The notes below the pieces were generated by a model. That model was not told the DNA's origin, searched no databases, and was given only the letters and a program-made list of their open reading frames with translations. The position numbers were made by a program, and so were the translations under genes. DNA of 64,000 nucleotides from Actinomycetota bacterium (lineage in GTDB: Bacteria > Actinomycetota > Actinomycetes > Mycobacteriales > Mycobacteriaceae): contig JAFDWN010000015.1 in assembly GCA_018268465.1 (NCBI GenBank), positions 8,144-72,143 of the forward strand, written 5' to 3'. Each line of letters begins with the position of its first letter. The first letter of the stretch is position 1. This document shows positions 32,507 to 42,061 of this stretch, in pieces.

Positions 32507-34223
32507 GTTCGCCGTCTGGGCGCCCAGGCCCGACCGGGTGCGCGTCGACGTCGACGGCGCCGTCCACGAGATGAGCCCCTCCGGCGGCGGATGGTGGCGT
32601 GCGGATGTCGACGCCAGGGACGGCGCGCGTTACGGGTTCGTGCTCGGCGACGACCCGAAGGTGTACCCCGACCCGCGTTCGCCGCGCCAGCCCGACGGCG
32701 TGCACGAACGCTCCCAGCTTTGGCAGCCGGCGGTCGGCGCCTGGTCCGACGGGGCTTGGCGGGGCCGCTCCGTCGAGGGTGCGGTGATCTACGAACTGCA
32801 CGTGGGCACGTTCACCGCCGGCGGCACGTTCGACTCGGCGGTCGAACGGCTGGACTATCTGGTGGATCTCGGCGTCGACTTCGTCGAATTGATGCCGGTC
32901 AACGCATTCAGCGGCACCCACGGCTGGGGGTATGACGGCGTGCTGTGGTACGCCGTCCACGAACCGTACGGCGGCCCGGACGGGCTGGTCCGGTTCATCG
33001 ACGCCTGCCACACCCGCGGCCTTGGTGTGCTGATCGACGCGGTGTTCAACCACCTCGGCCCGTCGGGCAACTACCTGCCGCTGTTCGGCCCGTATCTGTC
33101 CTCGGGACGCAATCCCTGGGGTGAATCGGTGAACCTCGCCGACGCGCACGCCGACGAGGTGCGGCGCTACATCCGGGACTGCGCACTGCGCTGGATGCGC
33201 GATTTCCACGCCGACGGCCTGCGGCTGGACGCGGTGCACGCGCTGGTCGACACCACGGCGATCCACATCCTGGAGGAGCTGTCGGCGCGCACCGACGCAC
33301 TCGCCACCGAGGTCGGGCGGCCCCTGTCACTCATCGGCGAGAGCGACCTCAACGATCCGAGGCTGATCACCCCGCGCGACCGCGGCGGTTACGGTCTGAC
33401 CGCACAGTGGGACGACGACATCCACCACGCCATCCACACCGCGGTGTCGGGTGAACGGCAGGGCTACTACGCCGATTTCGGTTCGCTGCGGGTGCTGGCC
33501 CAGACGTTGAAGAACGGCTTTTACCACGCCGCGACGTACTCGTCGTTTCGCCACCGCAGGCACGGGCGCCCGCTGGACACCGCGACCGTCCCGGCGACCC
33601 GGTTGCTGGCATACACGCTCACCCACGACCAGGTCGGCAATCGCGCCGTCGGCGACCGCCCGTCGCAGAACCTGACGTTCGGCCAGCTGGCCGTCAAGGC
33701 GGCGCTCGCACTCGGCTCTCCCTACACGGCAATGCTGTTCATGGGTGAGGAGTGGGGCTCCTCGTCACCGTTCCAGTTCTTCAGCTCCCACCCCGAGCCC
33801 GAACTGGCCCGCGCGACCGCCGAGGGCCGCAAGGCCGAATTCGCCGAACACGGCTGGGATGCCGACGAGATCCCCGACCCGCAGGATCCTGAGACGTTTC
33901 TGCGCTCCAAACTCGACTGGGACGAGATCGACGACGGCGAACACGGACGGCTGCGCAGGCTATACCACGACCTGATCGCGTTGCGCCGCAACGAACCCGA
34001 CCTCGCCGACCCCTGGCTGGACCACCTCGCGGTCGACTTCGACGAGGATCGGCGCTGGATCGTCATGCGCCGCGGCGCACTGTCGATCGCCTGCAACCTC
34101 GGTGCCGAGCCGGTGACGGTCCCCGTCTCGGGCGACGTGACGCTGGCCTGGGGCGAGCCGGTGACGCATCCGGAAGGCACTGACCTGCAAGGATATTCAT
34201 TCGCGGTACTGCGCAACGACTGA
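32499..34223 (+). CDS. treZ: Maltooligosyltrehalose trehalohydrolase
   Basis: TreZ releases trehalose from the end made by TreY. The 574-aa protein has an N-terminal beta domain (EFAVWAPRPDRVRVDVDG) and a GH13 barrel. Visible motifs are YELHVGTFT, VLIDAVFNHLG, LRLDAVHAL (Asp about 244), LIGESDLNDP (Glu about 281) and YTLTHDQVGN (Asp about 377), then MLFMGEEWG. The start ATG at 32499 is inside the end of treY, so translation is probably coupled. It converges on ilvA with a 32-base gap. Confidence 0.96.
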   Translation: MAEFAVWAPRPDRVRVDVDGAVHEMSPSGGGWWRADVDARDGARYGFVLGDDPKVYPDPRSPRQPDGVHERSQLWQPAVGAWSDGAWRGRSVEGAVIYELHVGTFTAGGTFDSAVERLDYLVDLGVDFVELMPVNAFSGTHGWGYDGVLWYAVHEPYGGPDGLVRFIDACHTRGLGVLIDAVFNHLGPSGNYLPLFGPYLSSGRNPWGESVNLADAHADEVRRYIRDCALRWMRDFHADGLRLDAVHALVDTTAIHILEELSARTDALATEVGRPLSLIGESDLNDPRLITPRDRGGYGLTAQWDDDIHHAIHTAVSGERQGYYADFGSLRVLAQTLKNGFYHAATYSSFRHRRHGRPLDTATVPATRLLAYTLTHDQVGNRAVGDRPSQNLTFGQLAVKAALALGSPYTAMLFMGEEWGSSSPFQFFSSHPEPELARATAEGRKAEFAEHGWDADEIPDPQDPETFLRSKLDWDEIDDGEHGRLRRLYHDLIALRRNEPDLADPWLDHLAVDFDEDRRWIVMRRGALSIACNLGAEPVTVPVSGDVTLAWGEPVTHPEGTDLQGYSFAVLRND

Positions 34224-34255
34224 CCCGCCGCCCGCGCGCGCCCTCCGACGCTCGG

Positions 34256-35539
34256 TCAGGTGAGGTAGCGGTAGGCGGGTGAGCCCGGCTCCAGCGCCTC
34301 GACGTGGATCTCGGAGGCCGCCATCCTGGCCATCAGGCCGTCCAGTCCGGCGGCCGAACCGAGTTCGACGCCGACCAGCGCCGCCCCGGTCTCGCGGTTG
34401 TTGCGCTTGACGTATTCGAAGAGCGTGATGTCGTCGTTGGGTCCGAGCACCTCGTCGAGGAAACGCCGCAGCGCCCCGGGCTCCTGGGGGAAGTCGACAA
34501 GGAAGTAGTGCTTGAGGCCCAGGTGGACCAGCGAGCGCTCCAGCACCTCGTTGTAGCGGGACACGTCGTTGTTGCCGCCGGAGATCAGGCACACCACCGT
34601 CGACCCGGGCGCGATGTCGGCCTCCCGCAGACCCGCCACGGACAGCGCACCGGCGGGCTCGGCGATGATGCCCTCGTTCTGGTACAGGTCGAGCATCGCG
34701 GTGCACACCGCACCCTCGTCGACGGTGGTGATCGACACCATGTCGCCGGCGGCGGCCAGCGCCGCGTAGGTCAGGCGGCCCGCGCGGTTGACCGCGGCCC
34801 CGTCGACGAACTGGTCGACGTGGTCGAGGGTGACGGGCTCGCCGGCGGCGAGCGCTGCCATCATCGACGCGGCGCCCGCGGGTTCGACCCCGAGCACCGA
34901 TGTGTTGGTGGTGCGTTCGGCCAGGTAGGTGGTGATCCCGGCGATACAGCCACCGCCACCCACTGCCACGATCACCAGATCGGGCTCGTCGTCGAGCTGG
35001 TCGAGCACCTCCGCGGCGATAGTGCCCTGACCGGCGATGGTGCGCGGATCGTCGAATGGCGGCACGAGGGTTGCGCCGGTCGCGGCCACATCCTCCAGCG
35101 CCGCCGCGGCGGCCAGGTCGTAGGTGCTGCCGACCGCGATCAGTTCGATGAACTCGCGGCCGTGATAGCGGATGCGGTCGCGCTTCTGCTTGGGCGTCTT
35201 CGCGGGCACGTAGACACGGCCGTGGATGCCCATCGACCGGCACGCCAGCGCGAATCCCTGGGCGTGGTTGCCCGCCGACGAACACACCACGCCCGCGGCG
35301 ATCTCCTCCGCGCTGAGCTGCATCAACAGGTTGTAGGCACCCCGCAACTTGTAGGAGCGGACGGTCTGCAGATCCTCGCGTTTGAGATAGACGTTGGCGC
35401 CGGTGACCTCCGAGAGCCGTTCGCTGTACTGCAGCGGGCTGCGGGCGACCACCCCGGCGATTCGCTGAGCGGCCTGGTCGATGTCGGCCGCGGTGATCGG
35501 CGGCGGCGTACGCAGGGGCTGACTCAGTTCGGCACTCAC
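34256..35539 (-). CDS. ilvA: Threonine ammonia-lyase (biosynthetic threonine deaminase)
   Basis: IlvA deaminates threonine to 2-oxobutyrate, the first step of isoleucine synthesis. The 427-aa protein has the PLP-lysine motif VRSYKLRGAYN near residue 65, then SSAGNHAQGFA, VAVGGGGCIAGI and LISGGNNDV. A C-terminal ACT-like regulatory region (about residues 345-427, HYFLVDFPQEPGALRRFL) follows. This single short regulatory domain is typical of actinobacterial IlvA. Start GTG at 35539. Confidence 0.96.
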   Translation of the reverse strand: MSAELSQPLRTPPPITAADIDQAAQRIAGVVARSPLQYSERLSEVTGANVYLKREDLQTVRSYKLRGAYNLLMQLSAEEIAAGVVCSSAGNHAQGFALACRSMGIHGRVYVPAKTPKQKRDRIRYHGREFIELIAVGSTYDLAAAAALEDVAATGATLVPPFDDPRTIAGQGTIAAEVLDQLDDEPDLVIVAVGGGGCIAGITTYLAERTTNTSVLGVEPAGAASMMAALAAGEPVTLDHVDQFVDGAAVNRAGRLTYAALAAAGDMVSITTVDEGAVCTAMLDLYQNEGIIAEPAGALSVAGLREADIAPGSTVVCLISGGNNDVSRYNEVLERSLVHLGLKHYFLVDFPQEPGALRRFLDEVLGPNDDITLFEYVKRNNRETGAALVGVELGSAAGLDGLMARMAASEIHVEALEPGSPAYRYLT

Positions 35540-35627
35540 CGGACAATGGTGCCACCGCCGGGGCCTTTTCCCGAACCGGGGTCCCGCCGTGCCCGCACTG
35601 CACGGGCCGGAAACTGACTCACCGGAT

Positions 35628-35655
35628 CCAAGGTTTCGGCTAGCCGAAACCTTGG
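35628..35655. promoter_or_regulatory. 28-bp perfect palindrome upstream of a small membrane gene
   Basis: The left arm CCAAGGTTTCGGCT is followed without a spacer by its exact reverse complement AGCCGAAACCTTGG. It lies 20 bases before the ATG at 35676 and just upstream of a TATGGT -10, and about 90 bases upstream of ilvA on the other strand. The absence of a loop favours a protein-binding operator over a terminator. The regulator is unknown. Confidence 0.8.
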
Positions 35656-35663
35656 TTACGAGC

Positions 35664-35669
35664 TATGGT
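35664..35669 (+). promoter_or_regulatory. -10 element for the small membrane gene (leaderless)
   Basis: TATGGT lies six bases before the ATG at 35676. The 28-bp palindrome covers the upstream promoter region. Confidence 0.5.
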
Positions 35670-35675
35670 CGTTTC

Positions 35676-35903
35676 ATGACCACGGCAGACGAATTCCGAT
35701 CGAGGGCCACCCCCGGCGATTCGGTGGTGCTGATCGCCGGTGCGCCGTGGCCGATGTACAAGCTCGTCGCGCTCGCCATCGGATTTCTCGTCCTGGTGGT
35801 CGTCGGCGTCGCCACGACCAGCGCCGGACCGGCTGTTCTGGCCGCCGCCGGCACCAGCACCCTGGTGTGGGTGATCCTCGGCGCGTTCGCGCCGCGCCGC
35901 TAA
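35676..35903 (+). CDS. Small membrane protein, unknown function
   Basis: The 75-aa product starts MTTADEFRSRATPGDSVV, a hydrophilic stretch of about 22 residues. Two hydrophobic segments follow (YKLVALAIGFLVLVVVGVA and a second of about 20 residues), ending APRR. I prefer the ATG at 35676 because it follows a -10-like element by six bases. The upstream frame to 35589 runs through the palindrome and is not protein-like. I recognise no family. Its stop overlaps the stop of the convergent SRPBCC gene. Confidence 0.65.
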   Translation: MTTADEFRSRATPGDSVVLIAGAPWPMYKLVALAIGFLVLVVVGVATTSAGPAVLAAAGTSTLVWVILGAFAPRR

Positions 35904-36292
35904 CTCTCCAGGACCCGGCGCAGCACCTGCAGATCGGCCGTGACCGCGGCGACGTCCGCGGCGAATTCGTCGTCGGTCATCCCTGCCCTGCGCCGCACGG
36001 TGAAGACCGCTTCGCAGCACCCCTGCCCGCCACCCCCGGGGATCACCCGGAACGGGTTGTAGAACGCCTGACCCGCCGACGTGCGAACCACATGGTCCAG
36101 TACCCCGAACGCGTTGTGCGGTGAGAATTCGATCGTCACCCGGGAGGTGTCCAGACCGGCCGCCCAAGCGGCCAGGTTGCGCGGATCGGCGATGAACGCG
36201 TAGGCCACCGGCGCCGTCACCCCGATCCACACGCTGACATGCCGTGAATCGTGCCCGTCGTTCGACGCCGCTTCATCCCCCACGACACACAT
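35900..36292 (-). CDS. SRPBCC / polyketide-cyclase-like small protein
   Basis: The 130-aa protein looks like the helix-grip SRPBCC fold. It has an N-terminal strand (HVSVWIGVTAPVAYAFIADP), the DPRNLAAWAAGLD segment, a long central beta region and a C-terminal helix (DDEFAADVAAVTADLQVLRRVLE) that would close the cavity. It starts ten bases after the stop of a decayed MerR-type gene, so the two were probably once an operon. The ligand is unknown. The start ATG at 36292 is plausible but not certain; a nearby in-frame GTG is the alternative. Confidence 0.7.
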   Translation of the reverse strand: MCVVGDEAASNDGHDSRHVSVWIGVTAPVAYAFIADPRNLAAWAAGLDTSRVTIEFSPHNAFGVLDHVVRTSAGQAFYNPFRVIPGGGGQGCCEAVFTVRRRAGMTDDEFAADVAAVTADLQVLRRVLES

Positions 36293-36302
36293 CGTGAACC
36301 CC

Positions 36303-36475
36303 TCATCCCAGCCGCGCCGGGCGAATGCCGCATGTGCAGGCGTCCAGGGACAGACATGCGCATCCCACACCCCGCTCGATGAGGTCGCGAGCACGGGCCA
36401 ACTCGGCCATCTGATCGTCGATTCGAGCCAGCTTCGCCGCTGCCGGCGCCGGGCCTCGCGCTCGTCGAGAAGGTG
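36303..36475 (-). pseudogene. Remnant of a MerR-family regulator (C-terminal end, frameshifted)
   Basis: Reading from 36431 to the stop at 36305-36303 gives KLARIDDQMAELARARDLIE followed by RGVGCACLSLDACTCGI. This is the typical dimerisation helix and cysteine tail of a MerR-family protein. The helix appears to continue upstream in another frame (HLLDEREARRRQRR, from 36475), so a one-base deletion or two-base insertion near 36436 separates the parts. No HTH can fit before the divergent gene at 36592, so the N-terminus is missing. The downstream SRPBCC gene is intact. Confidence 0.6.
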
Positions 36476-36591
36476 CGGCGCGCCCGCTCCCGGGATCTGT
36501 GGCCCGACAGTGTCATCGTGCGGGTGAGGCTCGACGCAGGCGTGTAGTGGCGTCCCCCGCACCCGCGTCACGTCCCCCAGACTGTGGGGTT

Positions 36592-37251
36592 ATGACGCAT
36601 CCCGCCACGATGTCCGCCCGCGCCGAGAGCCGTCTGCCGGTGCTGATCGCCATCGCCTCGGTGCTCACCCTGCAGATCGCCATCCCGGCGCGCTACACCG
36701 CGGTGCCGCGGTGGCCGTTGATCGTGCTGGAACTGCTGCTGCTGTTGGTGATCCTGGTCATCAATCCCCTGACCGCACACCGCCATACGGTCGTCGGTAC
36801 GTGGGCCATGCGGTTGCTCACCGGTGCGATCACCGTCGACAACACCACGTCGGCGGCGGTGCTGGACTACCGCATCATCAGCGGACAGATCGGCGACAAC
36901 GCCGCAGTGCTGTTGGGCAGCGGCGGGGCGATCTACCTGACGAATGTGATCGCGTTCGGTATCTGGTTCTGGGTCCTCGATCGCGGCGGACCGTGCGCGC
37001 GGCTCAACGGCGAGGGGCGGTACCCGGCGTTTCTGTTCCCGCAGATGTCCGATCCCGACCACGCCCGGCCCGACTGGCGGCCGATCTTCGTCGACTACCT
37101 CTACGTGAGCTTCACGAACTCGGTGGCCTTCTCCCCCACCGACACCATGCCATTGGCGCGCTGGGCCAAATCGATGATGACGGTCCAGGCGCTGGTGGCG
37201 ACCACCACCGTCGCGCTGGTCTTCACCCGAGCGGTGAGCCTGCTGAACTAG
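36592..37251 (+). CDS. Multi-pass membrane protein, DUF1345-like
   Basis: The 219-aa protein has about five or six hydrophobic segments. The C-terminal part, VDYLYVSFTNSVAFSPTDTM followed by a long membrane segment, resembles the DUF1345 pattern (YFSFTIGMTFQ-SD type), though I only recognise it loosely. The ATG at 36592 is the first plausible start. Its TAG stop and the stop of the convergent TetR gene share the palindrome CTAG (37248-37251). The function is unknown. Confidence 0.65.
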   Translation: MTHPATMSARAESRLPVLIAIASVLTLQIAIPARYTAVPRWPLIVLELLLLLVILVINPLTAHRHTVVGTWAMRLLTGAITVDNTTSAAVLDYRIISGQIGDNAAVLLGSGGAIYLTNVIAFGIWFWVLDRGGPCARLNGEGRYPAFLFPQMSDPDHARPDWRPIFVDYLYVSFTNSVAFSPTDTMPLARWAKSMMTVQALVATTTVALVFTRAVSLLN

Positions 37252-37862
37252 TTTTCGCCCCGCACCACACGGCCGAACTGTCCGATCAACTCCAGTGGCA
37301 GCGCCAGGTCCGTCGGGTCGGCACCCGCAGCCCCCTGCAGGGCTCCGTCGCGGGCCAGCACCACCAGGCCGTGTGCGAGCGCCCAACTGGTCAGCGCGAG
37401 CACCGGTATCCCCGAGGGGGCCGTCTCCGTGGGGGCAATGGCGGCGGCCGCGGACGATAGTGCCGACAGCGCGCCCGCCTGTGCGCGCGCCAGCTCGGGA
37501 TCGTCCTGGTGCAACTCGGCGGGCCGGAACATGAGGTCGAACAACGCGGGATGGCGCAGGCCGTAATCGACGTAGGCGCGGCCGAGTCCGTTGATCCGCT
37601 GCTCCGGGGTTGCTTGCTCATCCGCCGCCGTCTCCTCGGCCGCGACCAGCGCGGCGGTCAGGGCGTCGAAGCCCTCGGCGGCGATGGCGGTGAGCAGGCC
37701 GGCGCGGTCGCCGAAATGGTGTTTCGGGGCGGCGTGGGACACCCCCACGCGCCGGGCGACCGCACGCAGACTGATGCCCGCCCTGCCGTGTTCGGCCAGT
37801 TCGTCGCGCGCGCCCTCCAACAGCGCCGCTCGTACATCCTGGCGAGGTCCCGTGGTCGTCAT
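37248..37862 (-). CDS. TetR-family transcriptional regulator
   Basis: The 204-aa protein has an N-terminal HTH (RAALLEGARDELAEHGRAGI, then SLRAVARRVGVSHAAPKHHFGDRAGLL split across residues 28-55) and a C-terminal TetR ligand domain with YVDYGLRHPALFDLMFRP, common in the TetR_C_33-type group. The ATG at 37862 begins just beyond two identical palindromes (37885-37897, 37927-37939). It diverges from the DUF1707 gene, its probable target along with itself. The ligand is unknown. Confidence 0.88.
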   Translation of the reverse strand: MTTTGPRQDVRAALLEGARDELAEHGRAGISLRAVARRVGVSHAAPKHHFGDRAGLLTAIAAEGFDALTAALVAAEETAADEQATPEQRINGLGRAYVDYGLRHPALFDLMFRPAELHQDDPELARAQAGALSALSSAAAAIAPTETAPSGIPVLALTSWALAHGLVVLARDGALQGAAGADPTDLALPLELIGQFGRVVRGEN

Positions 37863-37884
37863 GCGCCGATTGTCGACGCCGACC

Positions 37885-37897
37885 TTGACAGTGTCAA
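37885..37897. promoter_or_regulatory. TetR operator, copy 1
   Basis: TTGACAGTGTCAA is a perfect 6-1-6 palindrome, extending to CTTGACAGTGTCAAG here. It lies 22 bases before the TetR start. Confidence 0.82.
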
Positions 37898-37926
37898 GCA
37901 GCGATGAGATGCTGGAACACATCAAC

Positions 37927-37939
37927 TTGACAGTGTCAA
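37927..37939. promoter_or_regulatory. TetR operator, copy 2
   Basis: This is the same 13 bases as copy 1, centred 42 bp away (four helical turns) and 20 bases before the DUF1707 gene ATG. Each gene of the divergent pair thus has one operator near its start. Confidence 0.82.
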
Positions 37940-37959
37940 TCACATCCGTGGGAGTCGTC

Positions 37960-38388
37960 ATGTCCGTCACCGACCACCGGCACAACGTCGATCTGCGCAT
38001 AGGCGATCCCGAACGGGAGCGCACCGCCCAGCACCTGGGACAGGCCCTGGCCCAGGGCTACCTGACGATGGAGGAATACGAACGGCGGATCGGCACGGTG
38101 TTCTCGACCGGAACACAGGACACCCTGCGCAACGTACTGGCCGATCTGCCGATCGCCCGGATCCGTCAGCAGGACCCGAGCCGGCGCGCGCAACGCCAGG
38201 CCGCCGCTCGCCGCGGCGTCACCCTGCACCTGGCCGCCTACCTCGCGATGGCGGTCATCTGCCTGACGGTGTGGTTCGTCGTCGCGCTGACGGCGGGCGC
38301 CTGGTATTTCTGGCCCGTCTGGCCCATCCTCGGCGGTGCGATCGGAGTCGTCTCCCATGCACTGCCGGTGCGGCTGCGCATGAGGTGA
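37960..38388 (+). CDS. DUF1707 and 2TM-domain protein
   Basis: The 142-aa protein starts with a DUF1707 (SHOCT-like) domain of about 55 residues. It contains RIGDPERERTAQHLGQAL, then GYLTMEEYERRIG and RNVLADLP. An Arg-rich linker and two membrane helices follow (VTLHLAAYLAMAVICLTVWF and a second of about 20 residues). DUF1707 proteins are common in actinobacteria and poorly understood. It sits opposite the TetR regulator with twin operators between them. The ATG at 37960 fits the domain start; upstream in-frame ATGs would overlap the operator. Confidence 0.82.
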   Translation: MSVTDHRHNVDLRIGDPERERTAQHLGQALAQGYLTMEEYERRIGTVFSTGTQDTLRNVLADLPIARIRQQDPSRRAQRQAAARRGVTLHLAAYLAMAVICLTVWFVVALTAGAWYFWPVWPILGGAIGVVSHALPVRLRMR

Positions 38389-38410
38389 GACCTCGGACCG
38401 GCCCGGGCGC

Positions 38411-41400
38411 TCAGCCCCCCAGACAGCCCGGCCCGAGCAGCGCCTTCAAATCGCCCATCAATGCCGGCGACGGCGTGACCCGCAGCGACTGATCGAGTTC
38501 GAGCGTGGTGATCCGCTCACCGCTGATCAGCCGCAGATGGACCTGCGACGTGCCGGGATGGTTGCTCAGCACCTGCTTGAGCGCGCTGACCTTGTCGATG
38601 GTGCACTGCCGGGTGGGCAGGCTGACCGCGATCGGTCTATCCGCCGACGCGCTGGTGAAGTCGGGCACCACCAGCTCGTGGGCGATCAGCGCGATCCGGT
38701 CGTCGCGTGCGGCCACCTTCGCTTTGACCAGCACCACCGTGTCGTCGGTGATCTCCGCCCCGTGCATCGAATAGGTCTGCGGGAAGAACAACACCTCGAT
38801 ACCGCCGGTGAGATCTTCCAATTGTGCTGACGCCCAGGGCAATCCGTTCTTGTTGACGCGGCGGTTGACGCCGGCGAGGATACCGCCGACGAGTACCTGG
38901 GCGTCGTTGGCGACATCGCCGTCGAGGATCGCCGGAATCTGGGTGTCGACGTTGGCCGAGAGCAGGTGGGCCACACCGTTGAGTGGATGGCCGGACACGT
39001 ACAGGCCCAGCATCTCGCGTTCCAGCGCGAGCTTGTGCTTGTCCTCCCACTCCTCGTCAGGCACGCGGATGGTGAACGCCGAATCATTCGTATCGCCGTC
39101 ACTATCGCCCCCACCGAACAGGTCGAACTGCCCCATCGCCTCGGCCTTCTTGGTGCCGAGCACCGAGTCCACCGCATCGGTGTGCACCAGGAACAGTCCC
39201 TTGCGCGGGTGGCCGAGCGAGTCGAACGCGCCGGCCTTGATCAGCGATTCGGTGACCTTCTTGTTGCAGGCCGCGATGTCGATCTTGTTCAGGTAGTCCG
39301 AGAAGTCGGCGTACTTACCCTTTTCGGTGCGGGTGGCGACCAGCGAGGCCACGACGTTGGCCCCGACGTTACGCACGGCGCCGAGGCCGAACCGGATGTC
39401 GGTGCCGACCGAGGCGAAGTTCTGTACCGACTCGTTGACGTCCGGCGGCAGCACGGTGATGCCGAGCCTGCGGCAGTCGGCCAGGTACACCGCCGCCTTG
39501 TCCTTGTCGTCGCCGACCGAGGTGAGCAGCCCGGCCATGTATTCGGCCTGGTAGTTGGCCTTCAGGTAGGCCGTCCAGTACGAGACCAGGCCGTATCCCG
39601 CCGCGTGCGATTTGTTGAACGCATACCCGGCGAACGGGAGGATGGTGTCCCACAACGCCTTCACCGCACCGTCGGAGAAGCCGTTGGCGGTCATGCCCTC
39701 GTAGAAACCCTTGTACTCGGCCTCGAGCACTTCCAGCTTCTTCTTGCCCATGGCCTTGCGCAACGCGTCGGCCTTGCCCATCGTGTACGACGCGACCTTC
39801 TGGGCGATGAACATGATCTGCTCTTGGTAGACGATCAGGCCGTAGGTTTCGGCCAGGATCTCCTTGAGCGGCTCCTCGAGCTCGGGGTGGATCGGTTTGA
39901 TCGGCTGGCGGCCGTTCTTGCGGTCCGCGTAGTCGTTGTGGGCATTCATACCCATCGGCCCGGGCCGGTACAGGGCGAGCACGGCGACGATGTCGTTGAA
40001 CTCGGTGGGCTGCATGCGGCGCAGCAGGTCCCGCATCGGCCCGCCGTCGAGCTGGAAAACCCCCAGAGTGTCGCCGCGCCCGAGCAATTCGTAGGCTTTG
40101 GGGTCGTCCAGCGACAACGACTCCAGATCCAGGTCGACACCGCGGTTGGCCTTGATGTTCTCGATCGCGTCGCCGATGATCGTCAGGTTCCGCAGACCCA
40201 GGAAATCCATCTTCAGCAGGCCGATGGCCTCACAGGACGGGTAATCCCATCCGGTGATGACGGCGCCGTCCTGCGGGCGCTTCCACAGCGGAATCGCGTC
40301 GACCAGCGGCTCGGAGCTCATGATCACCGCGCAGGCGTGCACACCGGCATTGCGGACCAGGCCTTCGAGTCCCCGCGCCGTCTCGTAGATGGTCCGGACG
40401 TCGGGATCGTTGTCGATCAGGGCGCGGACCTCGGCGGCCTCCTTGTACCGTTCATGGGTGGGATCGGTGATCCCCGACACCGAGATGTCCTTGGCCATGA
40501 TGGGTGGCGGCAGCGCCTTGGTGATGCGGTCGGCGATGGCGAACCCCGGCTGGCCGTAGTGCACCCGCGCTGAATCCTTCAGCGCCGCTTTGGTTTTGAT
40601 GGTGCCGAAGGTGATGACCTGAGCCACCCGGTCGCTGCCCCACTTGTTGGCGGCATAGCGCAGCATCTCGCCGCGGCGGCGGTCGTCGAAGTCGATGTCG
40701 ATATCGGGCGCCGACGGCCGCTCCGGATTGAGGAACCGCTCGAACAGCAGCCCGTGCGGGATCGGGTCGATGTTGGTGATGCCCAACGCGTAGGCGACCA
40801 GCGAACCGGCCGCCGACCCGCGGCCGGGACCCACGCGAATGTCCACCGAACGGGCGTAGTTGATCAGGTCGGCGACGATGAGGAAGTAGGACGGGTAGCC
40901 CTTGTCGCAGATGACCTTTATCTCGTACACGGCGCGATCGGTGTACTCCTGCGCCACCCCGCCCGGGAAGCGCCGCTGCAACCCGGCGGTGACCTCGTGG
41001 AGAAGCCAGGTCTCCTGGGTGTGGCCGTCGGGTACCGGGAAGATCGGCATCCGGTCCCGCGGCTCCCACACGTCGGCGTAGGACTGCACCCGTTCGGCGA
41101 TGAGCAGGGTCGAATCGCAGGCGCCGGGGATCTGGGCGTCCCACAGGCTGCGCATCTCGGCGGCCGATTTCAGGTAGTAGCCGTCACCGTCGAATTTGAA
41201 TCGGGTCGGGTCCGACAGCGTCTTGCCGGTCTGGACGCACAGCAGCGCCTCGTGGTTGTGGGCGGCCTCGCGCGTCACGTAGTGGCAGTCGTTGGTCGCC
41301 AGCGGCGGAATGCCGAGTTTGCGCCCGACTTCCAGCAGACCCTCGCGAACCCGGCGCTCGATGTCGAGGCCGTGGTCCATCAGCTCCAGGAAGAAATTCT

Positions 41401-41968
41401 CGGCGCCGAAGATCTCACGCCACCTGGCCGCGGCCTCGAGGGCTTCGCGGTCGTGGCCGAGCCGCAGCCGCGTCTGGACCTCCCCGGACGGGCAGCCGGT
41501 GGTGGCGATGATGCCGGCGGAGTGCTCGGCGATCAATTCGGCATCCATGCGCGACCACTTGCCGAGTTGTCCCTCGAAGGACGCCAGCGACGACAGTTTG
41601 AACAGGTTGCGCAGCCCGGTGGCATTCTCGGCCACCATCGTCATATGGGTGTAGGAGCCGCTGCCCGAGACGTCGTCGCTCTTCTGGCTCGGGTCGCCCC
41701 ACAGCACACGCTTGGTCTCGAAGCGCGACGCCGGCGCGATATAGGCCTCGACCCCGATAATCGGCTTGATCCCGGCCTTGGTGGCGGCGTTGTAGAACTC
41801 GCTGGCGCCGAACATGTTTCCGTGGTCGGTCATGCCGATCGCCGGCATCTGCAAGCGCTGCGCCTCGGCGAGCATCGGGGTGACCTTCGCGGCGCCGTCG
41901 AGCATCGAATACTCGGTGTGGTTGTGCAGATGCACGAAGGAACCCGGCGAAGAACCACTGTTACCCAT
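38411..41968 (-). CDS. dnaE1: DNA polymerase III alpha subunit (replicative)
   Basis: The 1185-aa protein is a full-length DnaE1. It opens with a PHP domain ([15 protein letters not shown]), which in mycobacteria provides proofreading exonuclease activity. The polymerase palm aspartates lie in [33 protein letters not shown] and the KALR-type finger region [14 protein letters not shown] follow, then an HhH region, an OB domain and the C-terminus. Length and motifs match M. tuberculosis DnaE1 (1184 aa). It appears monocistronic. Confidence 0.97.
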   Translation of the reverse strand: MGNSGSSPGSFVHLHNHTEYSMLDGAAKVTPMLAEAQRLQMPAIGMTDHGNMFGASEFYNAATKAGIKPIIGVEAYIAPASRFETKRVLWGDPSQKSDDVSGSGSYTHMTMVAENATGLRNLFKLSSLASFEGQLGKWSRMDAELIAEHSAGIIATTGCPSGEVQTRLRLGHDREALEAAARWREIFGAENFFLELMDHGLDIERRVREGLLEVGRKLGIPPLATNDCHYVTREAAHNHEALLCVQTGKTLSDPTRFKFDGDGYYLKSAAEMRSLWDAQIPGACDSTLLIAERVQSYADVWEPRDRMPIFPVPDGHTQETWLLHEVTAGLQRRFPGGVAQEYTDRAVYEIKVICDKGYPSYFLIVADLINYARSVDIRVGPGRGSAAGSLVAYALGITNIDPIPHGLLFERFLNPERPSAPDIDIDFDDRRRGEMLRYAANKWGSDRVAQVITFGTIKTKAALKDSARVHYGQPGFAIADRITKALPPPIMAKDISVSGITDPTHERYKEAAEVRALIDNDPDVRTIYETARGLEGLVRNAGVHACAVIMSSEPLVDAIPLWKRPQDGAVITGWDYPSCEAIGLLKMDFLGLRNLTIIGDAIENIKANRGVDLDLESLSLDDPKAYELLGRGDTLGVFQLDGGPMRDLLRRMQPTEFNDIVAVLALYRPGPMGMNAHNDYADRKNGRQPIKPIHPELEEPLKEILAETYGLIVYQEQIMFIAQKVASYTMGKADALRKAMGKKKLEVLEAEYKGFYEGMTANGFSDGAVKALWDTILPFAGYAFNKSHAAGYGLVSYWTAYLKANYQAEYMAGLLTSVGDDKDKAAVYLADCRRLGITVLPPDVNESVQNFASVGTDIRFGLGAVRNVGANVVASLVATRTEKGKYADFSDYLNKIDIAACNKKVTESLIKAGAFDSLGHPRKGLFLVHTDAVDSVLGTKKAEAMGQFDLFGGGDSDGDTNDSAFTIRVPDEEWEDKHKLALEREMLGLYVSGHPLNGVAHLLSANVDTQIPAILDGDVANDAQVLVGGILAGVNRRVNKNGLPWASAQLEDLTGGIEVLFFPQTYSMHGAEITDDTVVLVKAKVAARDDRIALIAHELVVPDFTSASADRPIAVSLPTRQCTIDKVSALKQVLSNHPGTSQVHLRLISGERITTLELDQSLRVTPSPALMGDLKALLGPGCLGG

Positions 41969-42021
41969 AGGCCCGTCAGTCTAGGACGGCGGCCCGACAG
42001 GTCCGGGCGTGTCGCCGTCGC

Positions 42022-42049
42022 GCCGGGGGTGTGTCTTCAACCCCCCGGC
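42022..42049 (-). terminator. Hairpin downstream of rarD
   Basis: The stem GCCGGGGG/CCCCCGGC has a 12-base loop and lies 12 bases past the rarD stop. There is no U-tract, as is usual for GC-rich mycobacterial terminator hairpins. It could insulate dnaE1 from the lspA-rluD-rarD transcript. Confidence 0.5.
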
Positions 42050-42061
42050 CCCGCAGCCGCC

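Noticed and set aside
36217..36516. 99-codon minus-strand ORF upstream of the SRPBCC gene
   Set aside because: It is out of frame with the readable MerR remnant and shows no protein character.
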